NCBI GenBank assembly: GCA_904066235.2
Contig: CAJFCV020000002.1
Span: 3,782,001-3,846,000 of the forward strand
Direction of reading: 5' to 3'
Source: Bursaphelenchus xylophilus
Lineage: Eukaryota > Nematoda > Chromadorea > Rhabditida > Aphelenchoididae
Length of the DNA: 64,000 nucleotides
The stretch's first letter is position 1. The number at the start of each line of letters is the position of its first letter. The notes under the pieces are model-generated. The model searched no databases. It saw nothing but the letters and a program-made list of their open reading frames with translations, and was not told the origin of the DNA. Shown here one piece after another: positions 60,047 to 64,000 of the stretch. The position numbers were made by a program, and so were the translations under genes.

Positions 60047-63000
60047 ATGGCGGATATCGCAATCCCATGTGCGGATACCTCGGCCAGATTCTATTTTAAT
60101 TTATTGAGCAGAGTTGTCTCCGCAGCTTCAATTGTCTGTAATGCATTTGTATTAAAAGTTTGTTACCGTCAGCATAAAAGGATGATGATTTATGGGCGAA
60201 TGATGGCGCTGGCTGCCGGATACAATATCTTCTTCAGCCTGACTGCCATCTGCATTGGATTGGTAAGCGTTTTAGGGGATTTTTAAAGACAAAAACGGGC
60301 TTGTTTTATCATTGGCACCTCGCCGAATATACCCGGTCGTGTCTGCTTTTGTCTTTTTTACATATGTGTATCAGTCTGTCGGAAAAAGAATGAGCACTTT
60401 ATATTAGGGTGTCCCATAAGTCTTGTGTATTTTTGGGTTTGAGAATTAAAGTCTCGTTTAGCAGGCCTAAATGAATGCATCCCTTAATGTTTGGCACTGT
60501 TGAAACCGCCATCTCTTACACTTATAAGCAGCATAAAAATTTTAGCTAATAACATACCCTCCGGGAAAATACTGTAAATTCTTTAATATCATCAACTTCT
60601 GGGAAGGGCTGGGAAAACCATTCCGTTTTTTGATAAATGGGGCTGCACCTTTGCAATTGCGTTTTTTAACACATCTACTAAGTAACCTGTTTCTAAATAA
60701 ACCGTTTTCCCCTCTGAATTTGTTCTTATAACGTTGTCCTGCAGGTTTCTTGTATTAGGCACCATGGTGAATATTGTGATGTACATAATTTTGCGTATAA
60801 CATTTTTTGAGGGTGGTTACTCAGGTCGCGCCGATACCAGAGTGAAAAAAACATAACGTTCATGCGTCGTAACTATGAATCCGCTGGCTGCCTTGTTCTG
60901 AATCACCACTAACCAAAAAAAAAAAAAAAAAAATATCCATTTACTCAACACCAAAAAAGTCGGTGTGGATACAAATAACATTGTAGTGCAGTGTGTTCTA
61001 AACAGTGGCATATGTGTTTTATTTTAGCAAGAGGATTTTGGAATAGAGGTGCTGAGGGCTGAAAAATCACTCAATTTAAAAAAAATTCTGTAAATTTTTA
61101 AAATAATTAGAAAATTTTTAAATTAAGCTTATTTCAAGAAACAAAAGTGACACAGGCGGTGATTATTATGTCGTTGTGTTCATAAATAACAGTAGATTAC
61201 CTACCATACGCAGCTACAGCCAACACTTTCTACTATTGGAAAATTGAGTCTGAAAAGCATGAGTGCAGCAGTTCTCATGTTATTTACACCACCACCAAGG
61301 TACCCCCGCCCGTGCTTCCTATTTTCATGTTTAATAGGCGTACACATCTGATTTTCCAAAGTATATACCCATTTCAACATCAGCAAGCAAAATTTTTTTT
61401 GATGTCTAGTACAATATTGGGGTAGTGCGGGTAGCAGGTGGATTTTTTGCAGCCTTGCTATATACGGTTTAAAAGCGCAATTCCTGATCTTCAAAACCGT
61501 ATGTCTAACATATCTCGTAATGCGTTACAAAGGTCACAGGAATTCGCACAAGTCGACAACCCCAAAATACACAAGACTTATGGGACACCCTAATACAATG
61601 GATTAGAAAAATGGACATTAATTTTTCTTCGATTTTTCCTGCCATAAAACAGTTTGTGAGGAAAGGTATATATGGCATGAAAGAGAACATATTTACTGTA
61701 GAATTTTTTCCTGGAATGCAAAAGTTTCCAACATACAATAGCAGGAAGGTCGCCGGGTCACCGCGCCAATTCCCGCGGCAAAATTTCAAAACCTTTTACT
61801 CCTAATTTTTTTAGAGCTTCTACAGAATTTTGGCTCGTATTAGCTGTTCAGCAAAAGTGATATATAAAAGATTTTAATGGTTGTGATAAACCAAGGAAGT
61901 TGAGAATAATAAACCTATTTTTCTTTCCATTGGTTACGGTATTCCTGCGGGGATAGACCGATTTTTAGCCCTGTCCCTTTTTTGGTCCACCCTGTACGCT
62001 TCTAAATTCTTGGAGTTTAGAAGCCAGTACCACATGGGACTATCTACTTTTACCTCACCGATTCTCCATTCCTCCTTCACACCTCGCAATTAGCTCAGCA
62101 GTTCGCGCTGCATTTAACATTTGCCACGATCTACATTCACGCCGCCCTACCTTCAATTCAGTTTTTTATCCGCTACAACATAATCAAGGATAAGCGACCC
62201 AACCTCAGGAAATTGTACACAAGTTTTATTGGTCTGGTTCTGTTTTGTGGCGTCTATTCGTGCACTTATGAATTTGACTTTGAAGAGCAACCGGAAAGCT
62301 ATAGGCAGTTGTTGTATTCAGGTGTTAAAGGTTGCAATCTAGATGACGTTTTGCCAACCTACAGCGTTATTGACAAGGTGAGTTGGAGAGCAAGGACTAA
62401 ATGCTTTCAGTCCGCAATCATAAGCCGGATCCACGGAGCCTGCGTCGTTGTCATATTGGGCACCAGCAGCGTTGTAGTTGCTTATTATGGCGTCTTAACA
62501 TGGCTTCATTTTAAACAACGCCTTGCGAAAACAACTTATCAGATGAGGAAGTTCAACAGGGATATCAACTTGGTGCTTACGTTTCAGGCAAGTCTTCATT
62601 TTCTCTATATGTTTTTGAGTCTGTCGGGGAAATAATGAGGACACAGTCGCATCGAAAGTCCTCGCTGCGGAAAAAATGCATAGTTTTGTCGCCGTGACGA
62701 TATTGTGCTCATTACGTCCCCGACAGACTGCGAGTATTTTCATAAAGTCCATGGACATTGTGACAAAAAAAATTCACAATGCACTGTGCGAAAGAGAACA
62801 GACTTCCGTGCACTTTATGAAAATACTATCGGTCTGTCGGAAAAATGAGAAACACTTTCGAGTTTCTTCCAAACGAAGTCTCAAAATTGACAAAAAAAGT
62901 AAAGGAATTCCAAGAAAAATATTTTTTCGGCTGCGGAAAAAATATTTTTCGGTCGGAAAACCCCACGAAAAATTCTTTTATGACATTTCGTTTGATTTCT

Positions 63001-63365
63001 TGATTGTTTCGCGACACAATTCATTTTTTTGGTGCTGCAATTTCGAAGCGACACGATCAGCGCAGCGTCGCTGCGCTCATTATTTTCCCAACAGACTGTT
63101 ACTAATATTATATACATAGTATCAATTTCAGGCTTTACTTCCCTTCACTTTCGTCGTCCTCCCAAACAGTCTGTTCCTCGCCAACCTTGTTCCCGTCAAC
63201 ATGACGTCTACAGTCGGCCTCATCGCAAACTTTGGCTCAACGACGAGTCCGCTTCTGGATGCTCTTATCGTTCTGTTTGTGATCCCCGCTTTCCGCAGGA
63301 ACGTTTTGAAATCTTTAAGCAGCTCGACGCATCGCTCCAGCAACACTATTTTCACAACTCTGTAA
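60047..63365 (+). CDS. seven-helix chemoreceptor, nematode Sr-type GPCR
   Basis: Exons 60047-60262, 62099-62377, 62411-62587 and 63132-63365 join in phase 0 to 301 residues. The hydrophobicity pattern fits a seven-helix receptor: FNLLSRVVSAASIVCNAFVL and MMALAAGYNIFFSLTAICIG in exon 1; FALHLTFATIYIHAALP and FIGLVLFCGVYSCTYEF in exon 2; CVVVILGTSSVVVAYYGVL in exon 3; LLPFTFVVLPNSLFLANL and SPLLDALIVLFVIPAFRRNV in exon 4. The FFIRYNII after helix 3 and the final helix with a polar core followed by FRRNV are typical of the Str/Srh/Srj-type chemoreceptors of nematodes. The exact family is not decided. Such receptors act in sensory cilia. Intron 3 has a GC donor (CAG/GCAAGT). Intron 1 holds a mariner-like element. 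It may be a receptor gene or a recent pseudogene, but no break is seen. Confidence 0.85.
60370..60404. mobile_element. TCAGTCTG MITE, left end only
   Basis: Starts TCAGTCTGTCGGAAAAAGAA and ends abruptly at the inverted-repeat element that begins at 60407; no matching right end follows that element. Confidence 0.75.
60407..61590. mobile_element. mariner-like TIR element, decayed
   Basis: Perfect or near-perfect ends GGGTGTCCCATAAGTCTTGT and the complement lie 1184 bp apart, flanked by TA on both sides. End sequence, TA target and size fit a mariner-type transposon. Minus-strand open stretches (for example 61201-61494) are interrupted and I cannot find a clear DD(E/D) transposase, so it is presumably inactive. 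It sits in chemoreceptor intron 1. Confidence 0.8.
62617..62731. mobile_element. TCAGTCTG MITE (chemoreceptor intron 3)
   Basis: Starts GAGTCTGTCGGGGAAATAAT and ends CATTACGTCCCCGACAGACTG. Confidence 0.85.
62735..62825. mobile_element. 91-bp GCACTGTGC-type MITE
   Basis: Ends TATTTTCATAAAGTCCATGG and GTGCACTTTATGAAAATA with TA on each side; one GCACTGTGC in the middle. Shortest copy of the family here. Confidence 0.88.
62829..63099. mobile_element. composite TCAGTCTG element (chemoreceptor intron 3)
   Basis: Outer ends TCGGTCTGTCGGAAAAATGA and TTATTTTCCCAACAGACTGT. The middle (about 62850-63000) matches the interior of the CACGGCAACC elements (AACGAAGTCTCAAAATTGAC, CCACGAAAAATTC), so that family inserted here and then lost its ends. 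Confidence 0.75.
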
Positions 63366-64000
63366 TTTACCAAAAGCTATATACGTATTCAAAAAATGTA
63401 TTATAAACTATAAGGTTTTACAAATTCATCGCTAAACGTTTCGCCTCGTCTAAAATTGAAATTCGCTGTGCGAAATGTGATTTTTCGCCGACTGATGAAA
63501 AGTGTATACGTGCACTTTATCAAAATCTCAGTCTGTTGGGAAAGATGAGCACTCTGTCGCGTCGGAAATTGCATTGCAAAGAATTAATTGTGTCGTGAAA
63601 ATCAAATTGCTTTTCGCTTCAACGGTGGAGGCCATTGCAGCGACATTGTGCTCATTATTTCCCCGACAAACTGATACTATAATACTATATATAATATAAC
63701 ATTACAATTCTGTTGGATTCCTCCTTTTCGTCCTCGCAACTATTGCTTGTGACTACAACTTATGTTCGGCATATATGTGTAAAAAAAAACTACGATCAAA
63801 GGCCGGGAAAGTGCACTGATACTTGATGCTTTTCAGAATATCTTTTCAATACGTTGAAACTACAACTTTATCCTCTTTGTCTTAATAGCAACCGCCTTTT
63901 TGGTCTTGAAAAAAATGCTGAAGGGTCACTTATACCGATCGTAATTAATTTTTTCTACAAAAACGTAAAGGTCCCCACGTGAGGCACTCGGATTATGGTT
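63366..64000. other. right edge with one MITE
   Basis: A half GCACTGTGC element (about 63460-63525) is followed by a TCAGTCTG MITE (63528-63674). The remaining 325 bp show no supportable exon, though an upstream exon of a gene beyond the edge is possible. Confidence 0.5.
63528..63674. mobile_element. TCAGTCTG MITE
   Basis: Ends TCAGTCTGTTGGGAAAGATG and TTATTTCCCCGACAAACTGA, main-subtype interior. Confidence 0.87.

Overview
The window is nuclear DNA of a nematode, most likely a rhabditid; genus and species cannot be read from it. The evidence is many short introns with GTAAG donors and TTTCAG acceptors, short same-strand intergenic gaps with an acceptor just before the next ATG, and nematode-expanded families (transthyretin-like protein, casein-kinase-1-like kinase, UDP-glucuronosyltransferase, seven-helix chemoreceptor, M13 peptidases). 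I rebuilt gene models by hand, joining exons only where splice sites and codon phase agreed. All models close in frame.

Left part, 1-13 kb, gene dense: an IFT43 homologue (+), an alpha-1,3-fucosyltransferase (+), a DEP-domain protein of the DEPDC1/LET-99 type (-), a UBE2J1-like ER ubiquitin-conjugating enzyme (+), a CK1/TTBK-like kinase (+), and an ARMC1 homologue (+) with a tRNA-Cys gene in its second intron. IFT43/fucosyltransferase and UBE2J1/kinase are spaced like operon pairs.

Middle, 13-26 kb: a repeat-rich gap of almost 5 kb, then a DDX19/DBP5-type DEAD-box helicase (+) of 450 residues. Its last intron holds a palindrome of about 3 kb with arms built of 161-162 bp tandem units. A second foldback of 1.3 kb follows the stop codon.

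Centre, 26-41 kb: one minus-strand gene of 15 exons that keeps frame for 2309 codons and encodes a type II membrane protein with three consecutive M13 (neprilysin) domains. Domains 1 and 3 keep HEXXH and GENIADNGG; domain 2 has lost HEXXH. A cysteine-synthase-like (CYSL) gene lies in its second intron on the opposite strand. This three-domain M13 protein is the most unusual coding feature here.

Right part, 41-64 kb: a transthyretin-like gene (-), a long repeat-rich gap, a junctophilin-like MORN protein without a membrane anchor (+), a complete UGT (+), another repeat-rich gap and a seven-helix chemoreceptor gene (+).

From about 26.5 kb onward the introns and gaps are filled with small terminal-inverted-repeat elements. 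The main family (ends TCAGTCTGTCGGGAAAATAA, TA target duplication) has more than two dozen copies. Other families include elements rich in GCACTGTGC and a roughly 220-bp family with 5-bp target duplications. Several are nested, which gives relative insertion ages.
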